This document shows positions 23,251-33,781 of a stretch of DNA of 64,000 nucleotides, piece after piece. Under the pieces are notes generated by a model. It worked only from the letters and a program-made list of their open reading frames with translations, was not told the DNA's origin and made no database searches. A program made the position numbers and the translations under genes. Numbering within the stretch: position 1 is the first letter of the stretch; each line of letters begins with the position of its first letter. Source of the DNA: Sodalis praecaptivus (GTDB taxonomy: Bacteria; Pseudomonadota; Gammaproteobacteria; Enterobacterales; Enterobacteriaceae); NCBI RefSeq assembly GCF_000517425.1, contig NZ_CP006569.1, forward strand, positions 2,108,001 through 2,172,000. The letters run 5' to 3'.

Positions 23251-24180
23251 ATGGATATCAAACAACTGATTTACTTGTGCAATCTGGAGCGTGAGCGCCA
23301 TTTCGGACGCGCCGCCGACGCCAGCTTTGTCAGCCAGCCGACCCTGTCAATGCGGCTGAAAAACCTCGAACGCGAGCTCGGAGTGGCGCTTATCCACCGC
23401 GGCAACAGTTTTCAGGGCTTTACCGCCGAGGGCGAACGAGTGTTGGCCTGGGCACGGGAGATTGTTTCGGTCTATCAGGGACTTAAACTGGAAGTCGAGT
23501 CCCTTAAACAGGGCGTGGGCGGCACGCTGCGCATCGGTATCGTGCCGCAATGCGGCGTCTCGCTACCGCAGTTGTTGCAGCAAGCGCAGGTGCATTATCC
23601 GGATTTACGCTATCAGGTAACGGTGCTCAGCGCCGATCAACTGTTGGAGGCGCTGACCAACCATAGCGTCGATCTCGGCATTGGTTTTTTTGAGCTGGCG
23701 CTATTGGCAGAGCTGAAATTCCAGACGGCGCCCATCGTGGATCGCGGCGTAGAACTGGTTTTTCACCCGGCGTGCTTTCCCGCCCTGACGCCGACGCCGC
23801 CGTTAAGCTTGGCGCAGGTGGCCGAACTGCCGCTATGTCTGGCCGAGCCGAGCCGCTATTTCCGGCGTTATTTAGATGAAAACTTCCGCGCCGCGGGGCT
23901 ACAGCCGCGGGTTGTCCTGGAGAGCGCCTCGATTTTTCAACTGCTGCAAGGGGTGTTTACCGGTTTAGGCTGCGGCATTGTGCCCCGCGGCCATCTTTTG
24001 CCGGCCATGACGCCGGCATTAACCACCATCCCGCTGGCCATGCCGGCAATGAAGCGGCAAACGGCGATGGCGATCGCCGCCACCGGGCGGGCGATCCCGC
24101 TGGCGCAGACGGTGTTCGATTTCGCGCGCGTCTGGCTGGCGCAGCAAGGCGTGGACGGTGCGGCGGCCTGGTCTGAATGA
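23251..24180 (+). CDS. LysR-family transcriptional regulator
   Basis: A 309-residue LysR-type regulator. The HTH occupies residues 1-60 (FGRAADASFVSQPTLSMRLKNLERELG), the linker helix ends near 85, and the substrate-binding domain starts at TLRIGIVPQCG. It has a family-like start but a weak ribosome site. It follows the PTS gene by 252 bases in the same direction and is convergent with fabI. It may control the PTS or the YdeP-family gene; this is inference from position only. Confidence 0.88.
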   Translation: MDIKQLIYLCNLERERHFGRAADASFVSQPTLSMRLKNLERELGVALIHRGNSFQGFTAEGERVLAWAREIVSVYQGLKLEVESLKQGVGGTLRIGIVPQCGVSLPQLLQQAQVHYPDLRYQVTVLSADQLLEALTNHSVDLGIGFFELALLAELKFQTAPIVDRGVELVFHPACFPALTPTPPLSLAQVAELPLCLAEPSRYFRRYLDENFRAAGLQPRVVLESASIFQLLQGVFTGLGCGIVPRGHLLPAMTPALTTIPLAMPAMKRQTAMAIAATGRAIPLAQTVFDFARVWLAQQGVDGAAAWSE

Positions 24181-24291
24181 AGCCGCGACGGCGGCAAACC
24201 GAGCGGGAGAGGCGAGTGGCGAGCGCTTAACCAGCGCCCGTGAAATGTCGGGCAAGGGTGAGGGGGCCGAACGTCCGGCCCCCCGAGGCGA

Positions 24292-25080
24292 TTAATCCAG
24301 GTCGAGCTCGTTCATGGCGGCAATATTAAAGCCGCCATCCACGTGCAGCACCTCGCCGGTGATCCCCGCCGACAGATCGGAGCACAGGAACGCGGCGGTA
24401 TTGCCGACGTCCTCAATGGTCACCACGCGGCGGATGGGCGTCACCGACTCGCAATGGGACAGCATCTTTTTAAAATTCTTGATGCCGGACGCGGCCAGCG
24501 TGCGGATAGGGCCCGCGGAAATGGCGTTCACCCGCACACCTTGTGGCCCCATGGCGTTGGCCATATAACGGGTATTGGCCTCCAGGGAGGCTTTGGCCAG
24601 GCCCATAACGTTATAGTTGGGGATGGCGCGTTCCGCGCCCAGATAGGTCAACGTCACCAGCGCGGCGTTGGGATTAAGCATTGGCCGGCAGGCTTTCGCC
24701 ATGGCGACGAAGCTGTAGGCGCTGATATCGTGCGCGATGGCGAAACCTTCGCGGGTCACGGCGTTGACATAATCGCCGTCCAATTGGTCGCCGGGGGCAT
24801 AAGCGATGGCATGCACGAAACCGTCAAACGTCGGCCAGACGTCGGCCAGACGGGTGAACAGCGCTTCGATGCTGGCATCTTCCGCCACGTCGCACGGCAG
24901 CACGATGCTGGAATTGAAATCGGCGGCAAACCCTTCCACCCGTGATTTCAATTTGTCATTCTGGTAAGTGAAAGCCAGCTCCGCACCCTCACGGTGCATA
25001 GCCTGAGCGATACCGTATGCAATTGAACGGTTGCTGGCAACGCCAGTCACCAGAATGCGCTTACCGGTAAGAAAACCCAT
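24292..25080 (-). CDS. fabI: Enoyl-[acyl-carrier-protein] reductase (NADH)
   Basis: A 262-residue short-chain dehydrogenase performing the last reductive step of fatty-acid elongation, the same length as E. coli FabI. Catalytic Tyr156 and Lys163 (NYNVMGLAK), and Tyr146, are present. Positions 93-94, Gly-Phe in E. coli, read Ala-Tyr here; Gly93 is a known resistance hotspot for diazaborine and triclosan. The frame opens 33 codons upstream, but the ATG at 25080 has AAGGA before it and matches the family start [13 protein letters not shown]. Confidence 0.97.
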   Translation of the reverse strand: MGFLTGKRILVTGVASNRSIAYGIAQAMHREGAELAFTYQNDKLKSRVEGFAADFNSSIVLPCDVAEDASIEALFTRLADVWPTFDGFVHAIAYAPGDQLDGDYVNAVTREGFAIAHDISAYSFVAMAKACRPMLNPNAALVTLTYLGAERAIPNYNVMGLAKASLEANTRYMANAMGPQGVRVNAISAGPIRTLAASGIKNFKKMLSHCESVTPIRRVVTIEDVGNTAAFLCSDLSAGITGEVLHVDGGFNIAAMNELDLD

Positions 25081-25251
25081 AGCATTAATCCTTGTGATCA
25101 TTATTTCATGCGATCGTGTGCCCAACGGTGAACCCGTGCAGCAACGCTCGTCGTTGATAAACCCGGCGAAGTGTAGCATGAATCTTTCGCCGGAGTGTAG
25201 ATCCGCGCCCCGCAGAGGTCGGGGCCCGCGTGTGCGGCGGGGACCGCGCGC

Positions 25252-26064
25252 TTAAGGCGTGGCGCCGTCGCGCCGCCAGGCATCGGCGGTCAACGCTTCG
25301 CCGAAGTGGCTGGCGATAAGCCGGCGGGTCAAATCGTGCAGCGGTGCCGCCAGGACATCAGCGGTGCTGCCGCGTTCCACCACTTCGCCGTTTTGCATCA
25401 CGATGATCTGATCGCTCACGTGCTTCATCATGCCCAAATGCTGGGTGACATAAATAAACGAGATGCCTTTTTTCGCCTGTAGCTCGAGCATAAGATTGAT
25501 GATTTGTGAGCGCATCGACATATCCAGCGACGCCAGCGCTTCGTCCGCCACGATAACCTTGGGCTGCAAAATCAGCGCGCGCGCCAGACCGACGCGCTGT
25601 TTTTGCCCCGGCGCCAGCATGTGCGGGTAGTAATATGCGTGATCCGGCCGCAGGCCGACCTGGCGCAGCGTGGTGTCGATGGCCCGTTCGCGTTCGCCGC
25701 CGGTCAGGGTGGTGTTCAGCCGCAGCGGAACATCCAGCAGTTGGCCGATACGCTGGCGCGGGTTGAGGGCGTTGCTGGCATCCTGGAAAATCATGCGGAT
25801 GCGCTGGCTACGATAGCGGTAATCGCCAAAATGCAGCGGATGATCGTCTATTAAGATTTCACCGGCGCTGGGCTCGACGCTGCCGGCCAGCATTTTCGCC
25901 AGCGTCGATTTACCCGACCCGTTTTCACCAATAATGGCCAGCGTCTGGCCTTCGCGCAAAGTAAAGCTGACGTTTTGCACCGCCGCCACCTGATGGCGGC
26001 GAAATAGGCCCGTGCGGTAGCGGAACGTTTTGCTCAGGTTGCGGGCTTCAAGCAGGGTTTCCAT
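25252..26064 (-). CDS. sapF: Peptide transport ATP-binding protein SapF
   Basis: A 270-residue ABC ATPase of the Sap importer. Walker A GENGSGKST, the signature region LAPGQKQRVGLARA and Walker B VIVADEALASLD are intact. It powers transport through SapBC together with SapD. It is the last gene of the sap operon, starting 2 bases after sapD ends. E. coli SapF is 268 residues. Confidence 0.96.
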   Translation of the reverse strand: METLLEARNLSKTFRYRTGLFRRHQVAAVQNVSFTLREGQTLAIIGENGSGKSTLAKMLAGSVEPSAGEILIDDHPLHFGDYRYRSQRIRMIFQDASNALNPRQRIGQLLDVPLRLNTTLTGGERERAIDTTLRQVGLRPDHAYYYPHMLAPGQKQRVGLARALILQPKVIVADEALASLDMSMRSQIINLMLELQAKKGISFIYVTQHLGMMKHVSDQIIVMQNGEVVERGSTADVLAAPLHDLTRRLIASHFGEALTADAWRRDGATP

Positions 26065-26066
26065 GC

Positions 26067-27059
26067 CTATTGCTCCTCCAGATTGAGCGGGTAATGGCAG
26101 GCGAAAAAGTGGTTTTTAACCGGCAGCAGCGGCGGCGCCTGGATGCAGGTCTTCTGCGCATAAGGGCAGCGCGGCCCCAGGCGGCAGCCGATAGGCAGAT
26201 GCTCCAGGGACGGGATACCGCCGGGCAGGGTGTTCAACCGGCTTTTGGGCGGCATTGAGCGGCCGAAGTCGGGAATGGCGCGGATCAACGCCTGAGTGTA
26301 GGGATGGTGCGGCGTGGCGATTAAATCCTCGCTTTGGGCGCTTTCCACCGTTTGCCCGCAATACAGCACGTTGATGCGGTTACACCACTTGCTCATCATT
26401 TGCAGGTCATGGCTTATCAGCAAAATGGTGGTGCTGTTATTTTGATTAAGGCGCGCCAGCAGACGGAAAATTTGCGCTTGGGTAGTAGGCTCCATGGCGT
26501 TGGTAGGTTCGTCGGCAATCAACAGCCGCGGTTGATTGGCCAGAGCGATGGCAATCATCACCTTTTGACACTCGCCCTCGGTCAGCTCATAGGGGTAGGC
26601 GTGCATGATCTCTTTATGGGCTTTGAAACCGACCCGGTGCAGCAGCTCGATGGCGCGCCGCTTGCGCCAGCCGAATCGCTGCCACCATTCGCCTTTATAG
26701 GTCCAGCCGGGAATGGACTGGATTATCTGCCGGCCGATGCGCTCCGACGGGTCGAGACAGGATTGCGGCTCCTGAAATATCATCGACACATTATGGCCCA
26801 CCACCTTGCGCCGCTGGCGCGGGGTCAGCGTGAGCAGGTCGATATCGTCGAAACGGAAGCGATCGGCGCTCACCCGCCAGTTATCGCGGGTCACGCCGCA
26901 GATGGCTTTGGCGATAAGGCTCTTGCCCGAGCCGGATTCCCCCACCAGACCGCGGACTTCCCCTTCGCTCAGGGTGATGCTCACGCGGTCCACCGCCTTC
27001 ACCGGTCCCTCGGGGGTCATAAACTCGATGGTGAGATTGCGAATATCCAATAACGGCAT
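26067..27059 (-). CDS. sapD: Peptide transport ATP-binding protein SapD
   Basis: A 330-residue ABC ATPase, the E. coli length. Walker A is GESGSGKSL and Walker [14 protein letters not shown]; the signature motif is the degenerate [11 protein letters not shown]. The C-terminal oligopeptide-transporter extension holds a Cys cluster ([11 protein letters not shown], then ACHYPL), typical of OppD/DppD-type subunits. SapD is also required for Trk potassium uptake in E. coli. It abuts sapC by a one-base overlap. Confidence 0.96.
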   Translation of the reverse strand: MPLLDIRNLTIEFMTPEGPVKAVDRVSITLSEGEVRGLVGESGSGKSLIAKAICGVTRDNWRVSADRFRFDDIDLLTLTPRQRRKVVGHNVSMIFQEPQSCLDPSERIGRQIIQSIPGWTYKGEWWQRFGWRKRRAIELLHRVGFKAHKEIMHAYPYELTEGECQKVMIAIALANQPRLLIADEPTNAMEPTTQAQIFRLLARLNQNNSTTILLISHDLQMMSKWCNRINVLYCGQTVESAQSEDLIATPHHPYTQALIRAIPDFGRSMPPKSRLNTLPGGIPSLEHLPIGCRLGPRCPYAQKTCIQAPPLLPVKNHFFACHYPLNLEEQ

Positions 27060-27949
27060 TACTCCACCTCCGCCACCATGGCGCGGCGCACGCCTTCACC
27101 AAAAATATTGACGATCAGCACGCTTAGCATGATAGCACAACCCGGCAGCATCACCGCCCAAGGCGCGACATACACCAGCTCCAATTGATCATCCATCATC
27201 GCGCCCCATTCCGGCGACGGCATCTGCGCGCCCAGATTGAGGAACCCAAGCGCGGCAATATCCAGGACAGCCATGGACAGGGCGCGGGTGAACTCCGACA
27301 CCAGCTGACTGGCAATATTGGGCAGCACCGCATAGCGCAGAATATGCGGCATCGACGCGCCATCCATCCGCACCGCCAGGATATAGTCCTTTTCCAGCTC
27401 GCTATGTACCGAAGTATAGACGGTGCGCACAATGCGCGGCAGCAGCGCCAGCCAGACCGCCAACATGGCATGTTCCAAACGGGGGCCGAGAAACGCCACC
27501 ACCACAATGGCCAATAGCAGTGAAGGGATGGACAGCACGGTATCCAGCACGTGATTCAGCGCCGCCGAGCGCAACCCGCGGGTGACGCCGGCCAGCACGC
27601 CGAGCGCCAGACCGACCAGCGCCGCCGCCATGGTCACCACCAGCGCCGAGCCGAAGGTGGGTGCGGTACCGGCCAGTAGCCGGCTCAGCACATCGCGGCC
27701 CAAGTCATCGGTGCCGAGGAAAAAAGAGACGTCCCCGTAGCGCGACCATGAAGGGGGGAGCAGTTGATAGCCCAAAAACTGCTGATCCAGCGGATAGGGC
27801 GCAAACAGCGTGCCGAACAGGCACAGCAGGATCAACAGGGCAAAACCATAGAGACCCAGCATCGACATGGCGTCATGGTAAAAGGTGCGCCATATCTGCG
27901 CCAGCGGGCCGGGGATGCGTTTTTCGCGATAAACGTTATCTGAGGGCAT
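27059..27949 (-). CDS. sapC: Peptide transport permease SapC
   Basis: A 296-residue inner-membrane permease, the E. coli length, with about five membrane helices and the binding-protein-dependent EAA-like loop near [23 protein letters not shown]. It forms the channel with SapB. The stretch [26 protein letters not shown] is characteristic of SapC. Its start overlaps sapB by 14 bases. Confidence 0.96.
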   Translation of the reverse strand: MPSDNVYREKRIPGPLAQIWRTFYHDAMSMLGLYGFALLILLCLFGTLFAPYPLDQQFLGYQLLPPSWSRYGDVSFFLGTDDLGRDVLSRLLAGTAPTFGSALVVTMAAALVGLALGVLAGVTRGLRSAALNHVLDTVLSIPSLLLAIVVVAFLGPRLEHAMLAVWLALLPRIVRTVYTSVHSELEKDYILAVRMDGASMPHILRYAVLPNIASQLVSEFTRALSMAVLDIAALGFLNLGAQMPSPEWGAMMDDQLELVYVAPWAVMLPGCAIMLSVLIVNIFGEGVRRAMVAEVE

Positions 27950-28901
27950 ACCACTCCTTATGACGCAGCGGGTTTGCCAGCGCGCCGACCACGTCCGCCA
28001 GCACGTTCACGGAAATGACCAGCGTTCCCACCACCATCACGCCGGCGGAAATGGCGGCATAGTCCTGCTGGCGGATAGCGTTGATAAGCCAGCGGCCCAG
28101 GCCCGGCCAGCTGAAGACCACCTCGGTGATCATTGCCAGGGTTAGCATGGTGGAAAATTGCAGCCCCAGTTTGGGGATAATCGGCGGCAGAGCATTATGC
28201 AACAGGTGGCGGCGTACGATGGTCCAGCGCGACAACCCGCGCGTGGCGGCGGCGCGAATGTAATTGCGGCCAATGACTTCAACGGTGCTGATGCGCATCA
28301 GCCGCACCACTTCGGTGGTCGGCGCCACCGCCAGCGCGGCGATGGGCAACACCATATGCTTGAGCGCGCTGATGATCATCTCACTGCGGTAAGGGGAGTC
28401 CGACAGCCAGGCATCCAGCAGCGCGAAGCCGGTAATGCGCTGCACGGGATACAACAGATCGAAGCGGCCGGCGACCGGGAACCAGCCCAAATGCAGGGAA
28501 AAATAGAGCGTCAGCAGTAGCGCCAGCCAGAACACCGGCATAGACAGACCAAGCAGGGCGAAAATGCTGATACTGATATCCTGCCATTTACCGCGCGCCA
28601 CGCCGGCGATAATACCTAGGGGGATGCCCACCAGCAGCGCCAGCAAAAAGGCCAACAGGCACAGCTCCATCGTTGCGGGAAACACCTCGGCCAGCTGCAC
28701 GCCAATCGACAGGCCGTTGATGCTGGAGACGCCAAAATTGCCGTGGATCAGGCCCCAGAAATAATAGCGGTAGGCGTCAACGAGCGCTGCGCCGCCCAAG
28801 GGGGCGCCGGGGGTGTAGTAATTCAGGCAAAAGCCAACCAGGGTCAACAAAAACAGCGTGACCAGCAGTAACACCAGCCGGCGCAGGGTAAAAATTATCA
28901 T
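27936..28901 (-). CDS. sapB: Peptide transport permease SapB
   Basis: A 321-residue inner-membrane permease, the E. coli length, with an N-terminal helix (residues 8-28), a periplasmic loop and further helices. The conserved loop reads [26 protein letters not shown]. It pairs with SapC. It overlaps sapA by 4 bases (ATGA-type) and sapC by 14, so translation is probably coupled along the operon. Confidence 0.96.
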   Translation of the reverse strand: MIIFTLRRLVLLLVTLFLLTLVGFCLNYYTPGAPLGGAALVDAYRYYFWGLIHGNFGVSSINGLSIGVQLAEVFPATMELCLLAFLLALLVGIPLGIIAGVARGKWQDISISIFALLGLSMPVFWLALLLTLYFSLHLGWFPVAGRFDLLYPVQRITGFALLDAWLSDSPYRSEMIISALKHMVLPIAALAVAPTTEVVRLMRISTVEVIGRNYIRAAATRGLSRWTIVRRHLLHNALPPIIPKLGLQFSTMLTLAMITEVVFSWPGLGRWLINAIRQQDYAAISAGVMVVGTLVISVNVLADVVGALANPLRHKEWYALR

Positions 28902-30940
28902 GGCGTCTGTTCCTGTCGTTCATCGCGGTACACGCCGGCGAAAGACGCGTTGCCGAACGGACTGAGCACCAAACCGCGGATGCCGTAGCGATAGGCCTGC
29001 AGACGCAACGACGAGGCGAGCGGCAGCACCGGCAACTGTTGCGCCAGCATTCGCTGAGCTTCGTGGTAGGCGTCGATGCGGCTGGCGAGCTGCTGAGAAA
29101 ACAACGCCCTGTGCAGCAGCGCGTCAAAGGCCGGATCGCACCAGCGCGCATAGTTGGTTTGCGAACCGATGGCGGCGCAGCTCAATAGCGGACGGAAAAA
29201 GCTGTCAGGATCGTTACTGTCGGTGGACCAGCCCGAAAGCGTCATATCGTGATTCACCGCGGTCAGCCGCGCCTCCTGAAACCGCCCCTCTACCGGGATA
29301 ATGGTCAAGCGTATTCCCACCTGCGCCAGATCGGCCTGAATCAATTCGGCCGTTTTTAACGGGCTGGGATTATAGGATTGCGACGCGGTGGGCACCAGCA
29401 GATTAAGCTGTAACGACGGTTTGCCCAGCTCGCGCAGTAGGGCGCGCGCCTTAGCGGGATTATATTCCGTCACCCGTGCATCATTATCATAGGCCCAGGA
29501 AGCGCGCGGCAGCAGCGACGCCGCGGTTTCAGCGGTACCGTAATAGATCGACTGCATCAGCCGCGGATTGTTGATCGCCAGCGCGATAGCGTGCCGCAGC
29601 CGAACATCGTTCAACGGCGGCTTGCGCGTATTAAAGGCCAGGTAAGCGATGTTCATCCCGGGGCGCAGCGTCAGCCGCAGGCGAGGATCGTCGCGCAGAA
29701 TGGATAACTGGCTGGCGGCGGGATAGGCCAATACATCGCATTCACCGGTCAAAAGCCGCGATAAACGCCCGATCCCGCCGGAGCTTAAGTCGATCACCAC
29801 CTGCGCCATTCGCGGCTTTCCGCGCCAGTAATGCTCATGGCGCGTGAGACGGATGAATTGCCCGGAGTGGTATTCATTGAGCATAAACGGCCCGGTCCCG
29901 ACCGGCAGGCGATCCAACTGCTCCTGATGGCCGCTGGCCGTCAGCCTGTCGGCATATTCCGCCGACAGCACTGGCGCATAATGGGTCGCCAGATGCCATA
30001 AAAATGAGGCGTCGGGGCTTTCCAAACGGAACTCCACCGTATCGTTGTCGATACGTTTTACGCTCTGCACCGTTTGCGGGAACTGCAAACTGTCGAAATA
30101 GGGGTAATCACCGCCGTTGACGGCGTGCCAGGGGTGGTGGACGTCAAACATCCGCGCGAAGCTAAACACCACATCGTCGGCGTTGAGCGTGCGGGTTGGG
30201 GTAAACCAGGCGGTGCGCTGGAAGGCGATATTTTTGCGCAAATGAAAACGATAGGTCGCGCCGTTATCCAGGACTTCCCAGCGCTGCGCCAGTTCGGGGA
30301 TAAGCCGGTAAGTATAGGGATCCACCGCCAGCAGCCGATCGTAAAGCTGCGCCGATAAAGTGTCCACGGTGACGCCGCTGCTGGCCATCTGCGGGTTAAA
30401 GGTGGTGACCATGCCGCTAACGCAATAGACAAAGCCGCTCTGGCGAATCGGCGGTAGCGGCGCGGGCGCGGCGTTCAACCGGGGCGTCACCGGCGCGGCA
30501 TCAGGACCGGCGCCGGCGGCCACGACATCAGGCTCGGACGCGGCCTCGGTCGCCAGCACCTGAGGTTTGGCCGCGTCGTCGACGGCCACGCCAGCGGATT
30601 TGGCTGTGGCGTTGGCGGTCATGCCAGTGGATTTGGCTGTGGCGTTGACGGCCACGTCAGTGGAATTGGCCGCGTCGTCGACGGTCATGCCAGCGGATTT
30701 GGCTGCGACCTCGACGGCCATATCAGCGGGCTTAAACGCGGCGTCGGCAGGCACAGCGCCGGCGCGGCGCTGTGCCGCATTCGGGGCACGCGCGGCGGGA
30801 ATGCCGCTTCCGGTGACGTTGTCACCGCCGCTCTGCGACCCGGCAGCGCCGGCCTCGCGGGCCGTCCCGGCCGTTAGCAGCAGGGCGGCCAACAGCGTGA
30901 CGGCGGCGCGCGTCAGACTGTAATCAGATTGTGTCGACAT
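28898..30940 (-). CDS. sapA: Peptide-binding protein SapA with N-terminal repeat insertion
   Basis: A 680-residue periplasmic solute-binding protein (SBP_bac_5 family), about 130 residues longer than E. coli SapA (547). Residues 1-33 form a signal peptide. The conserved domain starts near 166 ([11 protein letters not shown]) and follows E. coli SapA to the end ([15 protein letters not shown]). In between lies an Ala-rich, low-complexity insertion with six 11-residue repeats (69-134). The Sap system is linked to antimicrobial-peptide resistance in Salmonella and to putrescine export and potassium uptake in E. coli. It is the first gene of sapABCDF; the start ATG has only a weak ribosome site. 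Confidence 0.93.
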   Translation of the reverse strand: MSTQSDYSLTRAAVTLLAALLLTAGTAREAGAAGSQSGGDNVTGSGIPAARAPNAAQRRAGAVPADAAFKPADMAVEVAAKSAGMTVDDAANSTDVAVNATAKSTGMTANATAKSAGVAVDDAAKPQVLATEAASEPDVVAAGAGPDAAPVTPRLNAAPAPLPPIRQSGFVYCVSGMVTTFNPQMASSGVTVDTLSAQLYDRLLAVDPYTYRLIPELAQRWEVLDNGATYRFHLRKNIAFQRTAWFTPTRTLNADDVVFSFARMFDVHHPWHAVNGGDYPYFDSLQFPQTVQSVKRIDNDTVEFRLESPDASFLWHLATHYAPVLSAEYADRLTASGHQEQLDRLPVGTGPFMLNEYHSGQFIRLTRHEHYWRGKPRMAQVVIDLSSGGIGRLSRLLTGECDVLAYPAASQLSILRDDPRLRLTLRPGMNIAYLAFNTRKPPLNDVRLRHAIALAINNPRLMQSIYYGTAETAASLLPRASWAYDNDARVTEYNPAKARALLRELGKPSLQLNLLVPTASQSYNPSPLKTAELIQADLAQVGIRLTIIPVEGRFQEARLTAVNHDMTLSGWSTDSNDPDSFFRPLLSCAAIGSQTNYARWCDPAFDALLHRALFSQQLASRIDAYHEAQRMLAQQLPVLPLASSLRLQAYRYGIRGLVLSPFGNASFAGVYRDERQEQTP
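30539..30736 (-). repeat. Six 33-bp repeats coding 11-residue units in SapA
   Basis: SapA residues 69-134 divide into six 11-residue units: [55 protein letters not shown] and [11 protein letters not shown]. At DNA level the middle units share long identical stretches, for example the 12-base block GCGGATTTGGCT. The regular length and in-frame period show expansion by tandem duplication. Confidence 0.88.
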
Positions 30941-31165
30941 AAACCACTTTATTTCTACCAGTAATGACTTGAGTTTACCTTACTCTGGCCGACCTCCCAA
31001 TGCCGATACGCAGAAAGGCACGCGTTTCTCCGCCGACAGCCTTTCTTACCCCCGATATTCGCTGTCTTGCTCCCCTTTTGCTGGTTAAAACAGCGGCCGT
31101 AGCCTTGAACCGAACGGTAAATTCCTGTTTACGGGAAAATTTTACGAAAGATCTTCCTTACATTA

Positions 31166-31213
31166 GATAATAATGTGTATCATTCAAAAATAATAATGAT
31201 AATGGTTATCATT
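31166..31213. promoter_or_regulatory. Tandem Fur boxes upstream of the heme receptor
   Basis: Positions 31195-31213 read AATGATAATGGTTATCATT, which matches the 7-1-7 Fur model TGATAAT-n-ATTATCA at 13 of 14 positions. A second, weaker element lies at 31166-31184 (GATAATAATGTGTATCATT). They sit about 185-230 bases before the receptor gene and about 225-275 bases before sapA, in an otherwise gene-free 456-base divergent region. Repression by iron-loaded Fur is inferred. Confidence 0.85.
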
Positions 31214-31396
31214 TAAATGTGGTTATTGTAACTTCCCTGCGCAAGTCAATGTGGGCATCCCGATATCGCCAATCAACAACAGGGAGCCGCAACTACGAGA
31301 GTCGATTTCATCTGTGTACTGTCGCCGGCAGGGCTCGCCCGCGCCGTCTTATCACGCTTTAACAATAATAAATGTCAGACAATTGGAGATTGCTTA

Positions 31397-33781
31397 ATGA
31401 CTATGCACCACAGGGGAATTCAGATAGCGCGTCTGAATAAAATCTTGCTTACCGGGATTATGGGCGGTAGCGCGTTTGGCGCCGTCGCCGCCGATACCGC
31501 GGCGACGGCGCCCGCCGTCACGGCGCAGCCGACGGTGGCCAGCGAGTCGGAAAATAAAGACGATCTCATCCGGGTGGTCGCCAGCAAAATCAAAAAAGAG
31601 GCTGGAACGAAAACCACGCTGAGCGCCAGCGATCTGCAAAAAGAGGGCGGCAATGACTTCGGTACGATCATGCGCTATCAGCCGCTGGTGAGCGCCACCG
31701 GCGCCGCCACGGGAACCGGCACCGGCAAAAGCGGTTTTGACCGCGGTGGCTATACCGGCTATAACATTCGCGGTCTGGAGGCTAACCGCGTCTCAATCGA
31801 TGTGGACGGCGTGGAACTGCCCAACGCCACCGGCCGAAGCTATGTCAGCCGTGCGGGATCGGGCACGTTCGGGATTGGCCGCGACTATATCGACCCCTAT
31901 GTGTACGGCGGGGTCGGCATCGATTCCGGCGTAACCGACGTCACGCGCGCCAATCAGGCCATCGGCGGCGCGGTTTCGTTCCGCCCCAAGAGCGCGGATG
32001 ACTACCTGTCACCGACAAAATCCAGCTATTTCGGCTATCAAAGCGATTATGACTCAGCCAACCGCGGCTGGCATAACGGCATCACCGCCGCCGGCGGCGA
32101 CGAATACCTGCGTGGCCTGATTGCCATCAGCCGCCGGGACGGCCAGGAAACCCGCAATAACAGCGACAGTGTGAAGGTGGCGCCGGCCAACTGGCACTCA
32201 AACGCCTTTTTGGCCTCCGGCAGTTGGCAGATGAACGATAACCATCTGCTTACCGGCACCGTCGATTATTATCACAAAACCAATCACACCCATTACTCCG
32301 CCTGGAACTCAGCCGGCAGCGCCGTCATTGGCACCAATCAGCAAACCAGCCAGACCCGACGCTGGACCGCCACCCTGGATGATCTATGGCACCCGGATGT
32401 CACCTGGGTTGACACCATCGACACCAAAGTCTTCTACCAAAACACCGAAGCCCACGATTGGACCTATGGACCTTCCACAACCGGCACCAGTCTGGTGACT
32501 ACCTATTCCAATTACGATAGCAAAAGCTTTGGCATCACCAGCAATATGGAAAAAGAGTGGGGTATTCATGACCTCCGCTGGGGTATCGATGCCCGACGGT
32601 CCGATACCGAGCGCCCGTTCAACCAGTCCCCCAACCAAAGCTCGTTTAACTACATCATGCAGCCGGAAGCCAACAGTACCAGCGAGAATCTCGGCGCCTT
32701 CCTGCAAGACACCATGACCTGGGATCTGGCCGGGCATAATTTTTCCGTGGTGCCGGGGGTCCGCGTGGCGTATCAACGCACCAAGCCGAAAGACTTGTCC
32801 AACCTGGCCAACAGCACCTTGACCGTGGACGAATTAAACACGCTCTACGGTTCGTTTAGCGATACGCAGGTGTTGCCGTCCTTAAGTTTCCTGTATGACA
32901 TCACGCCGCGGCTGACCACCTACCTCCAGTACAAACGCGGCGCGCAGTTCCCCAATGCGAGCCAGATGTACGGTTCATGGAACCTCAGCTCCAGCTATGC
33001 GGGCAGCAGCCAGTATGCCCTGCTGGGTAATTCCAGCCTAGATACGGAAACCAGCAATAATTTTGAATGGGGCTTGAAAGGCGAAGCGGTAGAAGGGATC
33101 ACGTTCAGCACGGCGGCGTTTTACAATACTTACAAAAACTTCATCGACTATACGCGTTATAGCCGGTCCGCCAATCCTGAGAAGTTCACCAATATTCCCA
33201 GTAATATCTATATTGCTTACCAGGCGGAGAACCGCGACAAAGCGTATATCTACGGGGGCGAAGTTAGCGCGCGGTTCAACTTCGGTACCTGGTATCCAGA
33301 GGTTAACGGTCTGCGCGCACGCCTGGCGTTTGGTATGGCGGAAGGGGCGGCCAAATCCGATTATATGGGCGATAAGTACGTTGATCTGGACAGCGTGGCG
33401 CCGATGCGGTTGGTGGCTGGGGTGTCTTATGACGATCCTGGCGAGCTGTACGGTGCCGCGTTGACGGCGACCTTCAATAAAGGGAAACGGGCCAGCGCCA
33501 CCAATCGCCAGAGTTATAATAATTCCGGCAGCGCGATTACCGATTCCACAACGGAGTATATGCGCGTGCCGGGCTATGGCCTGGTGGATTTAACGGCCTA
33601 TTATCGCATCACGAAAAACGTCAAGGTGAGCGGCGGGTTATACAATATTACCGATCGGAAATATTGGGATTACCTGAGCAGCCGCAATATCGAAACCAGC
33701 ACTAATCAGGACCTCAGCGACCAGGCGCTGGCAACGCAGCCGGGCAGGACGTTTCAGTTAGGGCTGAACGTGGACTTCTGA
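31397..33781 (+). CDS. hemR: TonB-dependent outer-membrane heme receptor
   Basis: A 794-residue TonB-dependent receptor. Signal peptide about 1-32; plug domain from about 60 (IRVVASKIKKEAGTKTTLSASDL, then YTGYNIRGLEANRVSIDVDGVELP); beta-barrel to the terminal aromatic GLNVDF. It resembles the heme/hemoglobin receptor families, but the usual FRAP and NPNL boxes are diverged (RGAQFPNASQMYG and NSSLDTETSNN). Heme as ligand rests on family likeness, Fur control and the adjacent hemS; another iron ligand is possible. GGAG lies 8 bases before the ATG. No terminator seen. Confidence 0.75.
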   Translation: MTMHHRGIQIARLNKILLTGIMGGSAFGAVAADTAATAPAVTAQPTVASESENKDDLIRVVASKIKKEAGTKTTLSASDLQKEGGNDFGTIMRYQPLVSATGAATGTGTGKSGFDRGGYTGYNIRGLEANRVSIDVDGVELPNATGRSYVSRAGSGTFGIGRDYIDPYVYGGVGIDSGVTDVTRANQAIGGAVSFRPKSADDYLSPTKSSYFGYQSDYDSANRGWHNGITAAGGDEYLRGLIAISRRDGQETRNNSDSVKVAPANWHSNAFLASGSWQMNDNHLLTGTVDYYHKTNHTHYSAWNSAGSAVIGTNQQTSQTRRWTATLDDLWHPDVTWVDTIDTKVFYQNTEAHDWTYGPSTTGTSLVTTYSNYDSKSFGITSNMEKEWGIHDLRWGIDARRSDTERPFNQSPNQSSFNYIMQPEANSTSENLGAFLQDTMTWDLAGHNFSVVPGVRVAYQRTKPKDLSNLANSTLTVDELNTLYGSFSDTQVLPSLSFLYDITPRLTTYLQYKRGAQFPNASQMYGSWNLSSSYAGSSQYALLGNSSLDTETSNNFEWGLKGEAVEGITFSTAAFYNTYKNFIDYTRYSRSANPEKFTNIPSNIYIAYQAENRDKAYIYGGEVSARFNFGTWYPEVNGLRARLAFGMAEGAAKSDYMGDKYVDLDSVAPMRLVAGVSYDDPGELYGAALTATFNKGKRASATNRQSYNNSGSAITDSTTEYMRVPGYGLVDLTAYYRITKNVKVSGGLYNITDRKYWDYLSSRNIETSTNQDLSDQALATQPGRTFQLGLNVDF

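Noticed and set aside
24262-24286. A GC-rich hairpin just past the 3' end of fabI (GGGGGCCG / CGGCCCCC-like)
   Set aside because: Strong stem but no T-run, so terminator function is not supported.
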